Counted from the stretch's first letter, positions 25,645 to 35,491 are shown. The stretch is 64,000 nt of DNA from Gordonia asplenii (GCF_012933505.1 NZ_JABBNB010000011.1:118596-182595), one strand, 5' to 3'. Numbers and translations: made by a program. Notes: generated by a model from the letters alone, not told the origin.

Positions 25645-25742
25645 GGGTAGAAGCATGACCCCGACGCCGTAGCCGACGGCTGCGTAATGTTACTCAATTC
25701 CGTCGGGCAGTTCCGCGCAGGTAGCCCGACTCGGCCCGTAGC

Positions 25743-28004
25743 GTGAGTGCCATGCCGAGCACCCAGGATACCGAACTGACGACACCAGCCGCCCTGCTGC
25801 CCACCGCCCGCGAGCGCATCGCGGACCTCGACCTCGCCGCGAAGGCCGCACTCACCACCGGCGCATCGTTCTGGTTCACCACGTCCGACGACGCCGCCGG
25901 AATCCCGGCGGTCATGCTCACCGACGGCCCACACGGCATCCGCAAACAGATCGGTGACGGCGACGCCTTGGGGCTCAACAATTCCGTTGTCGCCATTTGC
26001 TTTCCGCCCGCCGTCGCAATGGCGTCGTCGTTCGACGCCGGTCTGATAGCCCGCGTGGGCGATGCGCTCGGCGCACAATGTGTTGCCGAGTCGATCGGCG
26101 TACTGCTGGGGCCGGGCATCAACATCAAACGCTCACTGCTCGGCGGCCGCAACTTCGAGTACATGTCGGAGGACCCTTACCTCACCGGGCGATTGGCGGC
26201 GAGTCTCGTGGCGGCGGTCCAGGCGCACGGTGTCGGCACGTCGTTGAAGCATTTCGCCGCGAACAACCAAGAGACGGAACGACTTCGAGTCAGCGCCGAC
26301 ATCGACCCGCGCCCACTGCACGAGATCTATCTGCGTGCCTTCGAGCACGTCGTACGCACCGCCGCTCCGTGGACGATCATGGCGTCCTACAACAAGATCA
26401 ACGGCGAATACGCGACCCAGAGTCGTTGGCTGCTGACCGAAACCTTGCGCGACCGTTGGGGATTCGACGGACTGGTGGTCTCCGACTGGGCCGCCGTCGA
26501 CGACCGCGTCGCGGCACTCGCCGCGGGCCTCGACCTCGAGATGCCTGCCAACCCGGCCAGTCCGGCCGCGGTGGTGCGGGCCGTCGAAGCCGGGCAGGTC
26601 CCGTACGACGCTCTCGACGATGCGGCGGCGCGGGTGGCCGCGCTCGGTCTGGCGGCGTCGGCGAACGCCCGTTCGGGCGCCGACTACGACCGCGCGTCCC
26701 ATCACGCGCTGGCACGCGAGGTGGCCGCCCGGTGTGCGGTGCTGCTGCGCAACGACGGCGCGGTACTGCCGCTGACGTCGGGCACCCGCGTCGCGGTGAT
26801 CGGCGAGTTCGCACGCACGCCGCGATTCCAAGGTGGCGGCAGTTCCAAGGTCAACCCGTTCCAGGTCGACGCCGCACTCGATGCCATCGTCGAATATGCC
26901 GACGGTCCAGTCACTTTCGCACCCGGCTTCGTGATCGGTGAAACGGCGTCGACGCCGGAGCTCATCGACGAAGCGGCGACGCAGGCCGGTGCCGCCGACG
27001 TCGCGGTGGTGTTCGTCGGCCTCGGTGAGCGCGACGAGTCCGAAGGCTTCGATCGCACCGGCTGGACGTTGCCCGCCGCGCAGATCGAACTGCTCGACGC
27101 GGTGACGGCCGCCAATCCACGCACCGTCGTCGTGGTGTCCAACGGTAGCGTCGTGGATCTGGCGCCCACCGAGAATGCCGCCGCCGTGGTTGAGGCGTGG
27201 CTGCTCGGTGAGGCGAGCGGCGCCGCCCTCGCCGATGTGCTGTACGGCCTCGTCGATCCGTCCGGCCGGCTCGCCGAAACCATTCCGCTGCGCATCGAGG
27301 ACTCGCCCGCGTTCCTCGACTTTCCCGGCGAGCACCTGCACGTCCGCTACGGCGAGGGAGTGTTCGTGGGGTACCGGTGGTATGACGCCCGCAACCTGCC
27401 CGTGCGGTACCCGTTCGGACATGGATTATCTTATACGACAATGACTTTCGACCACGTCGCGGCAAGCCTGACCGACGACGGGATCGCTGTCGACGTGCGT
27501 GTCACCAACACCGGATCGCGGACCGGGCGGGCGGTGGTGCAGGTGTACGTCGGGGTGGAGCGCTCTGCCGTGGCCCGTGCGCCGCGCGAGCTCAAAGGCA
27601 TCGAGACACTCGAGCTCGCGGCCGGTGCGTCGATGTCGGTTCGGATCGACGTGCCGCGCAGTGAGCTCGCGTATTGGAATCGCGACGTCGACGACTGGTT
27701 CGTCGAGGACGCCGACTACCGCGTCGACGTCGGATCGTCGAGCCGAGACATCAAGGCGTCCAGCGTGATTCACGTCGACGGCGACGCCGCCGACACGGCG
27801 ATCGGACTCGGCTCGACGATCCTGGAAGTACTCGACCACCCCGTCATCGGGCCGAGGCTGGGCGAGATGTTCGGCGCCCTGAGCGGCGACGGAACGGCAC
27901 CGGATCCGACGCTGCTGGAGTTGGCGGGGTCGTTCCCGATCGGTCGGGTAGCTCCGATTCTGGGCATGACGCGGGAGCAGATGTCGGAGTTGTTGCAGGG
28001 GTAG
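25743..28004 (+). CDS. Glycoside hydrolase family 3 beta-glucosidase
   Basis: The 753-residue enzyme has all GH3 parts. The N-terminal barrel includes MLTDGPHGIR, GPGINIKRSLLGGRNFEYMSEDPYL and KHFAANNQETER, and the nucleophile Asp lies in GLVVSDWAAV (near residue 248). A C-terminal alpha/beta sandwich and a fibronectin III-like domain follow (YPFGHGLSYTTMTFDHV, then TGRAVVQVYVG). There is no signal peptide, so it probably acts on imported oligosaccharides in the cytosol. GTG 25743 is given as start; ATG 25752 is an equal alternative. A strong terminator follows the gene. Confidence 0.93.
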   Translation: MSAMPSTQDTELTTPAALLPTARERIADLDLAAKAALTTGASFWFTTSDDAAGIPAVMLTDGPHGIRKQIGDGDALGLNNSVVAICFPPAVAMASSFDAGLIARVGDALGAQCVAESIGVLLGPGINIKRSLLGGRNFEYMSEDPYLTGRLAASLVAAVQAHGVGTSLKHFAANNQETERLRVSADIDPRPLHEIYLRAFEHVVRTAAPWTIMASYNKINGEYATQSRWLLTETLRDRWGFDGLVVSDWAAVDDRVAALAAGLDLEMPANPASPAAVVRAVEAGQVPYDALDDAAARVAALGLAASANARSGADYDRASHHALAREVAARCAVLLRNDGAVLPLTSGTRVAVIGEFARTPRFQGGGSSKVNPFQVDAALDAIVEYADGPVTFAPGFVIGETASTPELIDEAATQAGAADVAVVFVGLGERDESEGFDRTGWTLPAAQIELLDAVTAANPRTVVVVSNGSVVDLAPTENAAAVVEAWLLGEASGAALADVLYGLVDPSGRLAETIPLRIEDSPAFLDFPGEHLHVRYGEGVFVGYRWYDARNLPVRYPFGHGLSYTTMTFDHVAASLTDDGIAVDVRVTNTGSRTGRAVVQVYVGVERSAVARAPRELKGIETLELAAGASMSVRIDVPRSELAYWNRDVDDWFVEDADYRVDVGSSSRDIKASSVIHVDGDAADTAIGLGSTILEVLDHPVIGPRLGEMFGALSGDGTAPDPTLLELAGSFPIGRVAPILGMTREQMSELLQG

Positions 28005-28024
28005 CCGCTCGTCGGACCCGCTAA

Positions 28025-28065
28025 GCAGCCCACCCTCGGCTCTCGATGAGCCGAGGGTGGGGCTG
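28025..28065. terminator. Bidirectional terminator between GH3 and GT39 genes
   Basis: A long hairpin: CAGCCCACCCTCGGCTC, loop TCGAT, GAGCCGAGGGTGGGGCTG, with a single-base bulge. It lies between the convergent genes ending at 28004 and 28082 and can serve both. Confidence 0.8.
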
Positions 28066-28081
28066 CCGCGCACCTTGCCGA

Positions 28082-30166
28082 CTAGGTTGTCAGCTTGTAC
28101 ACCGTGGTGCCACCGACGGTGGTTGCGGTGAAGTGCTCCTGGACCCAGCTGGAGATGTCGCTCGACCGTTGCGGTCCGCCGCCGCCTCCGGCGATGTAGT
28201 AGGTGATCTTTCCTTCTGCGACAAGCTTTTTGAACTGGGTGAGCGTTGGCGACGGGTCACCGGTGAAGCCGCCGATGGCCATCACCGCCTTGCCCGAGTT
28301 CAGCTGTAGCGGAGCCGCCGACTGCGCACCTTCGGTTGCCGCCGCCCACGTGGTGCTGGTCGACTTCAGCAACGACACCACCTGGGTGTTGGCCGATCCG
28401 CCACCGGGGCCGCCTTGACCGCGGACGTGGTTTCGCTGGCCATCGGCAGTCGAGGTTCGACCGGTGAAGCCGGTCGGCGCCCCGTTCTGCCCACCGGGAG
28501 TGCCCTGGCCGCCCGCGCCGGGAGTGCCCTGGCCGCCGGTACCGGGAGTGCCCTGGCCGCCCGCGCCGGGACCGCCGCCCTGTCCCATGCCGCCCATGCC
28601 ACCGAAGCCCGACGACCCCTTGGAAGTCACGACCGCGGTCGGGATGGAGCCGGTGTGCGTGGTGTTCGCGGTGGCGACGCCGAACGTTGCTGTGGCGGTG
28701 CCGCCTGCGATGAGCAGAGCCGCCGCAAGGCCTGCCGCCTGCTTGCCGGTCCACCCGCGCCCGACCACCAGTCCGGCGACGGCGATCACGGCGAGCGCAC
28801 CCAGAACCCAGCCGAGTACGGGCCACCCGAAGCCCGCCTGGTAGGCACGGATCGCACCCCACCCGGTGGCCGCGACTACCAGTGCCCCGAGAAACGCTGT
28901 GCCGTACCAGGATTCACGGTTGCGCCAGCCGATGACGGCCCCGATGCCGACGAGCGCGGCGATGGCCGGAGCGAGTGCGACGGTGTAGTAGGGATGGACG
29001 GTGCCGCTCATGTAGGAGAACACGACGCCGGTGATGACCAGCCAGGTGCCGAAGACGGTCAGGCCAATCGCGATGTCGCGGTCGAGGCGGCGTCGAATGG
29101 CGAGCGCGATTCCGGCGACCAGCACCAGTAGCGCGGCCGGCAGCAGCCAGGAGATCTCATTGCCGAATTCGTTGCTGAACAACCGATTCAGACCGGTCGA
29201 GCCACCGAATGACGTTCCCGACGCCCCGTTGCCACCCGGACCGCCATGACCGCCGCCACCGCCGGAACCGGAGTTGCCGAGAATGCGGGCCACGCCGTTG
29301 TAGCCGAAGACCAGGTCGAGGAACGAGTTATTGGTCGAACCGCCGATGTACGGGCGCGAGCCGGCCGGCCACAGTTCCACCAGCAGGACATACCATCCCG
29401 CCGAAACTACAAGGGAGACAGTAGCTATGGCGAGATCACGAGCCCGCGTGAGCCACGACGCCCGGGCGAACAGCAGGTAGGCGAGACCGAATCCGGGCAG
29501 TACCAGCAGTCCCTGCAGCATCTTGGTGAGGAAGGCGAACCCCAATGCGACACCGCACAACGCCAGCCACTTCCACGACGCCGCCTGGCACGCACGAACC
29601 GTGAAGTATGCGGCTGCGGTCATCAGCAGGACCAGCAGGGCGTCGGGGTTGTTGAACCGGAAGATCAGTACGGCGGCCGGGGTGAGCGCCAGGACGCCAC
29701 CCGCGATCAGAGCGCCCGCGGTCGCGGTCTGCTCGGTGCCCGCTTTCAGCAGGATTCGACGGACCGTCGCGTAGACGAGTGCGACCGCTCCGATACCCAT
29801 CAGAGCCTGAGGCACCAGGATCGACCACGACGACAGCCCGAAGATGCGGACCGACAGACCGGAAACCCAGGTCGCGGCCGGCGGCTTGTCCACGGTGATC
29901 GAGTTGGCCGGGTCGAGCGAGCCGAAGAGCAGCGCTTTCCAACTCATTCCGCCCGACTGCGATGCCGCGGCGTAGAAGTCATTGCCCCAGCCGTTGCGGG
30001 ACAGATTCCAGAGGTAAAGCACCGCGGTCAGAATCAGCAGCGAGGCGAGAGCCCAGTGTCGGGGTTCGGGGCGCCGGCGTCGGGCGACGGACGTCGGCTC
30101 CGCGGAGTCGTCGAGTGCGTGTCGCCCGCCACCTGCGGGCTGAGATCGCGTCATCAATGTGGTCAT
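28082..30166 (-). CDS. GT39/ArnT-like integral membrane glycosyltransferase
   Basis: This protein of about 694 residues is a polyprenyl-phosphate-sugar-dependent glycosyltransferase of the GT39/ArnT class. The first extracytoplasmic loop holds YLWNLSRNGWGNDFYAAASQSG and DPANSITVDKPPAATWVSGL, which match the YkcB/ArnT type with a catalytic acidic residue. About 11-12 membrane segments follow. Two unusual Gly-rich stretches are present: GNSGSGGGGGHGGPGGNG in a loop, and a longer Gly/Pro/Gln-rich linker with GQGTPG repeats before a C-terminal domain (VMAIGGFTGDPSPTLTQFKK). The C-terminal domain occurs in actinobacterial homologues. The start could be 30175 or 30154. Confidence 0.85.
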   Translation of the reverse strand: MTTLMTRSQPAGGGRHALDDSAEPTSVARRRRPEPRHWALASLLILTAVLYLWNLSRNGWGNDFYAAASQSGGMSWKALLFGSLDPANSITVDKPPAATWVSGLSVRIFGLSSWSILVPQALMGIGAVALVYATVRRILLKAGTEQTATAGALIAGGVLALTPAAVLIFRFNNPDALLVLLMTAAAYFTVRACQAASWKWLALCGVALGFAFLTKMLQGLLVLPGFGLAYLLFARASWLTRARDLAIATVSLVVSAGWYVLLVELWPAGSRPYIGGSTNNSFLDLVFGYNGVARILGNSGSGGGGGHGGPGGNGASGTSFGGSTGLNRLFSNEFGNEISWLLPAALLVLVAGIALAIRRRLDRDIAIGLTVFGTWLVITGVVFSYMSGTVHPYYTVALAPAIAALVGIGAVIGWRNRESWYGTAFLGALVVAATGWGAIRAYQAGFGWPVLGWVLGALAVIAVAGLVVGRGWTGKQAAGLAAALLIAGGTATATFGVATANTTHTGSIPTAVVTSKGSSGFGGMGGMGQGGGPGAGGQGTPGTGGQGTPGAGGQGTPGGQNGAPTGFTGRTSTADGQRNHVRGQGGPGGGSANTQVVSLLKSTSTTWAAATEGAQSAAPLQLNSGKAVMAIGGFTGDPSPTLTQFKKLVAEGKITYYIAGGGGGPQRSSDISSWVQEHFTATTVGGTTVYKLTT

Positions 30167-30295
30167 GGTGAACACACTGACAGCGCTGTCTGGCCGCCCG
30201 GTCCCACGAGTCTGGGAGCTTGCTGTGCGGGTGCCGAGAGAGTAGGCGCCGGTCGGCGCGCCTCAATCGTCAGGTGCGCTCAATGTCGAATTGGC

Positions 30296-30661
30296 TCAGT
30301 CGTCGAGTGCGCTCACCGCGATGCCGTACGGGAGGAACCGGACCTTGCGACCGGAATCGATGTTGTGCTGGTTGGCGCGCAGCGCGTCGAGTTCGGAGGC
30401 GAAGACCTGCTCGACGCGCGCGCCGCCGTCGTCGTCGAGTACGAACACCGCCCACACGCCGCTGCCCGCGGAGCCAGTGGTTTCGGGTTGCGGTGCGGGA
30501 CGCGGGCGACGTGCGGAGTCGTCGAACATCGACATCCAGGCCTCGCGGCCGCCCTGGCCGGCGACGAACTTGCCCAGCATCGCGCGCAGGCTCTCAGTCG
30601 CCTCCCGCGCGAAGTCGTCGAATTCGCCGGGCCCGAACCCGAATTTGTCGTTGTCTGCCAT
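30296..30661 (-). CDS. Conserved hypothetical protein (121 aa)
   Basis: The start is set at ATG 30661 because AAAGGAG lies just upstream, giving MADNDKFGFGPGEFDDFARE. The first half is acidic and helical (ATESLRAMLGKFV), with a Pro/Arg linker. The second half looks like a small alpha/beta fold (GVWAVFVLDDDGGARVEQVF, then a helix and KVRFLPYGIAVS). No known motif is visible and no operon partner is close. Confidence 0.65.
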   Translation of the reverse strand: MADNDKFGFGPGEFDDFAREATESLRAMLGKFVAGQGGREAWMSMFDDSARRPRPAPQPETTGSAGSGVWAVFVLDDDGGARVEQVFASELDALRANQHNIDSGRKVRFLPYGIAVSALDD

Positions 30662-30740
30662 GACCTGCTCCTTTGCAGCGATATGCGGCACTGGTGACCA
30701 GTGTCCACGTAATCGGACACGTTGGCCACCGAGGCGTGGC

Positions 30741-32069
30741 TCAGCCGATGGCCGCCCGCAGCTCCTTCAACGCGCCGACGAACAGTTCCGCAAAGGTCGG
30801 GAACGGCTGGATGGTGTCGACGAGCACCTCCAGCGGGACGCGCGCGCGAATCGCCACGGTGGCTTGCTGGAGCCACTCCCCCGCTTCGGGGCCGACCGCA
30901 TATGCCCCCACCAGCCGCTCGCCGTCGGACAGCAGGGTCAGAAACCCGACGGCGTCGGCGTAGTTGCGGGAGTAGGTGGCCATCTTGGCGATCCCGGTGA
31001 TCGGCACCGACGCCGAGAACGGCGCCTCGATCGCGCCGACGGAGGCGGCCTGCGGGTCGGTGTAGACAACCCGCGGCACCGCCGAGTAGTCCGCTTCGCG
31101 GTGGCGCCCGAGGATATTCGACGCCACCACCTCGCCTTGGTATTTGCCGACGTGGGTCAACAGCCACTGGCCTGTCACGTCCCCGACGGCCCACAGTCCC
31201 GGCCCGACATTGCCGCGCGCGTCGGTCGGGATTCCGCGGCGATCGGCGTCGACGCCCACCGTGTCGAGCCCGATGTCGTCGACGCGCAGTCTGCGGCCGG
31301 CCGCGATGAGGAGTCTGTCGCCACGGAACTGTCTGCCGTCGGCCAGGGTGAGGACGTAGTCATTCTCGTCGCGGGCGACTTCGGTTGCGCGCGAACCGAA
31401 CACGAGTTCTACGCCGTCGCGCGCCAATGCTTCGCCGAGCGCCTGCCCGACGGCTGCCGGTTCCTTCGGCAACAGGTGATCACCGGAGCCGACAAGGGTG
31501 ACGGCGCCGCCGAGGCGTCGTACCGCCTGCGCCATCTCGACGCCCACAGCGCCGCCGCCCAGGATCAGGAGGTGCCGCGGCACCGTCGTCATCGACGTCG
31601 CCTCGCGATTGGTCCAGACACCGTCGAGTCCGGCCAGTCCCGCGATCGGCGGCAGCAGCGGGTCGGAGCCGGTGGCGATGACGATATCTGTTGCGGTATA
31701 GCGCCTTTCGCCCACGACGACCGCACCCGGACCGTCGAGCCGGCCATGTCCACGCAGCAGCGACACGCCCTGATCGGTGAGCCACTGCGCGGCCGAGGTG
31801 TCGTCGTGGTCGGAGACCATGTAGTCACGCCAGGCGAGCGCGGCGGCGACGTCGACCTCGGCGGTCGCCAGCGCCGCCCGCGCCCCGTGGACCGCCTCAC
31901 CGGGGCGTAGCAGCGTCTTCGACGGGATGCACGCGTAGTACGAGCATTCGCCGCCGACGAGCCGTTGCTCGACGACGGCGATCCGCAGGCCGTGGCCGAC
32001 GAGGTCACCGACGCAGTGTTCGCCGGGCGCCCCACCACCGATCACGATGACGTCGAAATCTGTTGCCAT
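30741..32069 (-). CDS. FAD-dependent pyridine nucleotide-disulfide oxidoreductase
   Basis: The 442-residue flavoprotein begins MATDFDVIVIGGGAPGEHCV (FAD Rossmann motif) and has the redox-active disulfide in GGECSYYACIPSKTLL (C-x4-C, near residue 43). A second nucleotide-binding motif, LLILGGGAVGVEMA, binds NAD(P)H near residue 165. Other blocks are LLIAAGRR and GLWAVGDVTG, and a dimerisation domain ends the chain. It belongs to the class of dihydrolipoamide dehydrogenase, mercuric reductase and mycothione reductase. The C-terminal dimer interface His-Pro pair seems to read TIQPFPTFAE, not the usual HAHPT, so specificity is uncertain. Confidence 0.85.
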   Translation of the reverse strand: MATDFDVIVIGGGAPGEHCVGDLVGHGLRIAVVEQRLVGGECSYYACIPSKTLLRPGEAVHGARAALATAEVDVAAALAWRDYMVSDHDDTSAAQWLTDQGVSLLRGHGRLDGPGAVVVGERRYTATDIVIATGSDPLLPPIAGLAGLDGVWTNREATSMTTVPRHLLILGGGAVGVEMAQAVRRLGGAVTLVGSGDHLLPKEPAAVGQALGEALARDGVELVFGSRATEVARDENDYVLTLADGRQFRGDRLLIAAGRRLRVDDIGLDTVGVDADRRGIPTDARGNVGPGLWAVGDVTGQWLLTHVGKYQGEVVASNILGRHREADYSAVPRVVYTDPQAASVGAIEAPFSASVPITGIAKMATYSRNYADAVGFLTLLSDGERLVGAYAVGPEAGEWLQQATVAIRARVPLEVLVDTIQPFPTFAELFVGALKELRAAIG

Positions 32070-32148
32070 GCCAGGATCCCTTCGATGCGGCGCGTCACCT
32101 TGCGTCCTCGACGCTAGTGCACGGGTCAAGGTGATCGCTCGGCTCGCG

Positions 32149-32204
32149 GGGTTTCGATACGCCGCGTCTCGCTGCGCTCGTCGAGGCTACTCAACCGGCG
32201 GTGG
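32149..32204. repeat. Dispersed repeat fragment
   Basis: GGGGTTTCGATACGCC ... GCTCGTCGAGG ... CTCAACCGGCGG resembles the arms of the copies at 6116 and 10379 (GGTTTCGA to CTCAACC) but is only about 56 bp long. It lies between the oxidoreductase start and the end of selB. Confidence 0.55.
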
Positions 32205-32215
32205 GGATACGCCGA

Positions 32216-34021
32216 TCACCGTCGGATTTCGCGATGGCCGGCGTCGAGTCGTTTCGTCCAGCCGCGCGCATCGAGGTGTTCGAGCAGGGGAATCGCGGTT
32301 CGTCGGGTGATGCCCAGGGCCTGGCGGGCCGCGCTGGTGGTGAATGGCTGATCGAGAGTCGCGAGTGTACGCATCGCGAGAGCCGGGGCTGTCGGCGCCA
32401 GAACGATTCCGTCGCGCAGCCTGATGACGCGGCCCGCGCGTGCCGCGGCGGCGAGTTCGCGGTCGCCGAGTCGCAGCGCGGCGAGGTCGGCTGCCTCCGG
32501 GGCCGCGAAAGGCTCAGCACGCCAGCGTGTTTCGAGTTCGGTCAGCGATGCCTCGATCGGCGTCACGTCGGTCCGGTGGCCGGGGCGGGCGAGCTGACCG
32601 TCGGTCGTTTCCAGCCCGACGTGTCGGGCGAGGACGTCGAGCACGGCCGCGTCGGGCAGGCCGAGACGGTCGCGGGCGGCACCGCGGGACATGCCTGCGG
32701 CGAGCGGGTCACGTCGGTGGATGTCGTCGACGGCGTCGGCGAGTGTGGCGGCCCAGGCGTCGAACGTGCTCTGCGCGATCCACCAACCGTCGACCGCGCG
32801 GATGCCGCTGGGCGGCTGTTCGCCGGTGCCGATCAAGCCGAGTTCTCGCAACCGGTCCGCCGCGACATAGCCGCGCCGCTCGACCTCGCGCACCAGGTCC
32901 GGCGCGCCGGACTGCTCACCGAGTTCCGCGGCTCGCCGCTTCGCGTCGCCGCGCCTGCGCAGTGGCGGCGGATCGGCGTCGAGGACACGCACGCCACCGA
33001 TGATTCGGCGAGTTCCGGGGTCGCGCAACACGATCCGGTCGCCGCGGATGAGCATCGCCGGCGCGGCGAGTGCCAGCCTGAGGCGCTCGTCGTCGAGGGG
33101 ACGTACCCGCACGGGTATCGACGCGCTGCCGATGTGAGCGGTGAGATGGTGCGGCATGTCCGCGAAGTCGCCGGACACTCGCCCGACGTCGACGTTCGAC
33201 GTCGGGCGCCACGCACGCGGCGTCAGCAGCACATCGCCGCGCTCGACGCCGGTTGCCGCGATGCCACGCAGGTTGACCGCGACGCGCGACGTCGGGCCGA
33301 CGGTATCGCGGTCGGCACCTTCGGTCTGCAGGCCACGAATCATCAAGGTACGCAGCGTATTCGCGTGGAAGAGCTCGACGGTGTCGCCGACTGCGAGAGT
33401 TCCCTCGGTCAGCGTCCCGGTGACGATGGTGCCCGCACCGCCGATGGTGAAGGAGCGATCGACCCACAGCCGGACGCGACCCGTCGTGTCCGGCGCGGGA
33501 ACCGTCGCGAGAACTCGATCGAGGGCTACGGTGAGTGCGTCGAGTCCCTCGCCGGTGCGCGCGGAGACGGCGACCGCGGGCGCTTCGGCCAACCCGGTGT
33601 GCCGCAACTCGTTTCGCGCCGCGACCATGGTGGCCGCACCCCCGTCGTCGACGCGGTCGATCTTGGTCACGACGATGAGCCCGTGGTCGATTCCCAACGC
33701 CGCCAGTGCGTCTCGATGATCGCTCGACTGCGCCGACCATCCCTCGTCCGCGGCGACGATGAAACAGACGACGGGTGCCGGTCCGAGCCCGGCGAGCATG
33801 TTGCCGAGGAATCGTTCGTGGCCGGGAACGTCGACGAACGCGACGTCGGCGCCGGAAGGCATTGTGGTCCAGGCGAATCCCAGGTCGATGGTGAGTCCGC
33901 GCCGACGTTCCTCGGCCCAGCGGTCGGGTTCGATTCCGGTCAGGGCACGGACCAGGGTGCTCTTCCCGTGGTCGACGTGTCCTGCGGTGGCGACGACGAA
34001 TCGGGCCTGCGGTCCGCTCAT
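32216..34021 (-). CDS. selB: Selenocysteine-specific elongation factor SelB
   Basis: This 601-residue GTPase carries Sec-tRNA to the ribosome and binds the SECIS hairpin. It begins MSGPQARFVVATAGHVDHGK, with G1 GHVDHGKST and the switch region RRRGLTIDLGFAW, followed by DVPGHERFLGNML and VVTKIDRV. Domains II and III follow, and the C-terminal third holds the winged-helix repeats (for example AAPEAADLAALRLGDRELAAAA and FTTSAARQALGITRRTAIPLLEHLD) that bind the mRNA hairpin. Its ATG overlaps the selA stop by 4 nt. The dispersed repeat fragment lies just after its stop. Confidence 0.95.
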   Translation of the reverse strand: MSGPQARFVVATAGHVDHGKSTLVRALTGIEPDRWAEERRRGLTIDLGFAWTTMPSGADVAFVDVPGHERFLGNMLAGLGPAPVVCFIVAADEGWSAQSSDHRDALAALGIDHGLIVVTKIDRVDDGGAATMVAARNELRHTGLAEAPAVAVSARTGEGLDALTVALDRVLATVPAPDTTGRVRLWVDRSFTIGGAGTIVTGTLTEGTLAVGDTVELFHANTLRTLMIRGLQTEGADRDTVGPTSRVAVNLRGIAATGVERGDVLLTPRAWRPTSNVDVGRVSGDFADMPHHLTAHIGSASIPVRVRPLDDERLRLALAAPAMLIRGDRIVLRDPGTRRIIGGVRVLDADPPPLRRRGDAKRRAAELGEQSGAPDLVREVERRGYVAADRLRELGLIGTGEQPPSGIRAVDGWWIAQSTFDAWAATLADAVDDIHRRDPLAAGMSRGAARDRLGLPDAAVLDVLARHVGLETTDGQLARPGHRTDVTPIEASLTELETRWRAEPFAAPEAADLAALRLGDRELAAAARAGRVIRLRDGIVLAPTAPALAMRTLATLDQPFTTSAARQALGITRRTAIPLLEHLDARGWTKRLDAGHREIRR

Positions 34022-35325
34022 CGATGCGCGGCGACGGCGCGGGACACCGCGGCGGCGACGTCGGCGTCGGCGGACTCCGGAATGCACCGCAGGTCGATGA
34101 GGCACGCCGCGTCGTGGACGCGCGGCAGGATGGCGGGCGTACCGAGACGCAGCGTCGACGCGACCGCCTCGGGCAGACGAAGAGCCCAGCCCTGCAACGG
34201 AACTCCGGGCGCTCCTCCCCCACCGACGCGACCGTCGTGCTCGACGACGTCGCCGCCCACGCTCTCCGCCAGGCGCTCGGTGCGTTCGCGCAGATGCGCC
34301 GGGTCGGCGTGCAACGCGTCGACGACGGGTACCTGCCCCGCGGTGACCGTGGCTTCGAGCGCCGCGAGCGTGAGCTTGTCGACGCGAACCGCCCGCGCCA
34401 GTGGATGTTTCGCAAGCTTCTCGATGATCTGCTTGCGGCCCAACATGATTCCCGCCTGAGGGCCACCGAGGAGTTTGTCACCGCTGGCCGTGGTGAGGTC
34501 GGCGCCCGCGCTCAGCGCAGTCGTGGCGTCGGGTTCGTCGGGCAGCGCCGAATCGGGGGCGAGCAGACCACTGCCGAGGTCGACGATGAGGGGTACTCCG
34601 CGTTCCGCGGCGAGCGGGGCGAGCTGCGCGACGTCGACGCCGGCGGTGAAGCCCTCGACGCGGTAGTTGCTCGGGTGAACCTTGAGGATGCAGCCGGTGC
34701 GGTCGCCGAGTGCGTCGGCGTAGTCGTGCAGGTGGGTGCGGTTGGTGGTGCCGACCTCGCGCAGCACGGCACCCGTGGATGCGATCAAGTCGGTCAGGCG
34801 GAACCCCGCGCCGATCTCGATCATCTCGCCGCGGCTGATGATCACTTCCCGGCCCGCGGCGAATGCCGTCGTCGCGAGCACCAGCGCCGCGGCCCCATTG
34901 TTGACGACCAGCGCATCCTCGGCGGCCGGACACGCGGCGAGCAGCGCCCGCCGGGTCGTGACGCCACGTTTGGAACGGGTTCCGGAGGTGAGGTCCAACT
35001 CCACGTCGACGTAGTCGGCGGCGTCGGCGACCGCCGCTTTGGCCGCCGCCGACAGCGGCGCGCGGCCCAGGTTGGTGTGGACGACGACGCCAGTCGCGTT
35101 GAACACCGGGGTCATCGAATGTGGCCGGCGGGTCCGCAAGGCCTCGGTGAAGGCCGCTTCGATCGCTTCCGGCGCGAGGTCGCCGCGTCGGGCCGAGTGC
35201 AGCACGGCGTCGAGCTGATGGCGAATCACATGTTCGCTCAACCGATTTCGAGCCTCGTTGACCGCGGGCAGCGACAGCAGCGTATCGGTCCTCGGTATGT
35301 TGCGCCGCGGATCGCCGCTGCCCAT
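34018..35325 (-). CDS. selA: L-seryl-tRNA(Sec) selenium transferase SelA
   Basis: This PLP enzyme converts Ser-tRNA(Sec) to Sec-tRNA(Sec) using selenophosphate. The 435-residue chain starts at ATG 35325 (MGSGDPRRNIPRTDTLLSLP) and has the family blocks FNATGVVVHTNLGRAPLS, NNGAAALVLATTA, SRGEMIEIGAGFRL, EVGTTNRTHL and the PLP-lysine motif SGDKLLGGPQAG (K284). The tRNA-Sec gene ends 26 nt upstream of the start on the same strand, so the order is selC-selA-selB. Longer readings of this frame run into the tRNA and are rejected. Confidence 0.96.
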   Translation of the reverse strand: MGSGDPRRNIPRTDTLLSLPAVNEARNRLSEHVIRHQLDAVLHSARRGDLAPEAIEAAFTEALRTRRPHSMTPVFNATGVVVHTNLGRAPLSAAAKAAVADAADYVDVELDLTSGTRSKRGVTTRRALLAACPAAEDALVVNNGAAALVLATTAFAAGREVIISRGEMIEIGAGFRLTDLIASTGAVLREVGTTNRTHLHDYADALGDRTGCILKVHPSNYRVEGFTAGVDVAQLAPLAAERGVPLIVDLGSGLLAPDSALPDEPDATTALSAGADLTTASGDKLLGGPQAGIMLGRKQIIEKLAKHPLARAVRVDKLTLAALEATVTAGQVPVVDALHADPAHLRERTERLAESVGGDVVEHDGRVGGGGAPGVPLQGWALRLPEAVASTLRLGTPAILPRVHDAACLIDLRCIPESADADVAAAVSRAVAAHR

Positions 35326-35350
35326 GTACGCTCCTCGCCGACGTCGGGTA

Positions 35351-35446
35351 TGGCGGAGGCGGACGGGAATCGAACCCGCCAGGCCGAGATGCTCGGTCTC
35401 ACCGGTTTTGAAGACCGGGGGGCCCACCAGGAACCCAAACGCCTCC
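35351..35446 (-). tRNA. selC: tRNA-Sec (UCA anticodon)
   Basis: Read on the minus strand from 35446 it opens with GGAGGCG, pairing with CGCCTCC near the 3' end, followed by an encoded GCCA. The anticodon stem-loop is CCGGT-CTTCAAA-ACCGG, with anticodon TCA, which decodes UGA. A long variable arm (ACCGAG...CTCGG) and the T arm CGGGTTCGATTCCCG follow. The length of about 96 nt and the large variable arm are typical of tRNA-Sec. It sits between selA and selD. Confidence 0.95.
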
Positions 35447-35491
35447 AGCCGCTTCAACGTACTCCAGGGTCGGCGCACTACTCTCGACCAG

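Noticed and set aside
26133..27422. A 429-codon minus-strand frame opposite the GH3 gene
   Set aside because: It is an antisense shadow with no motif; the plus strand carries a complete GH3 enzyme.
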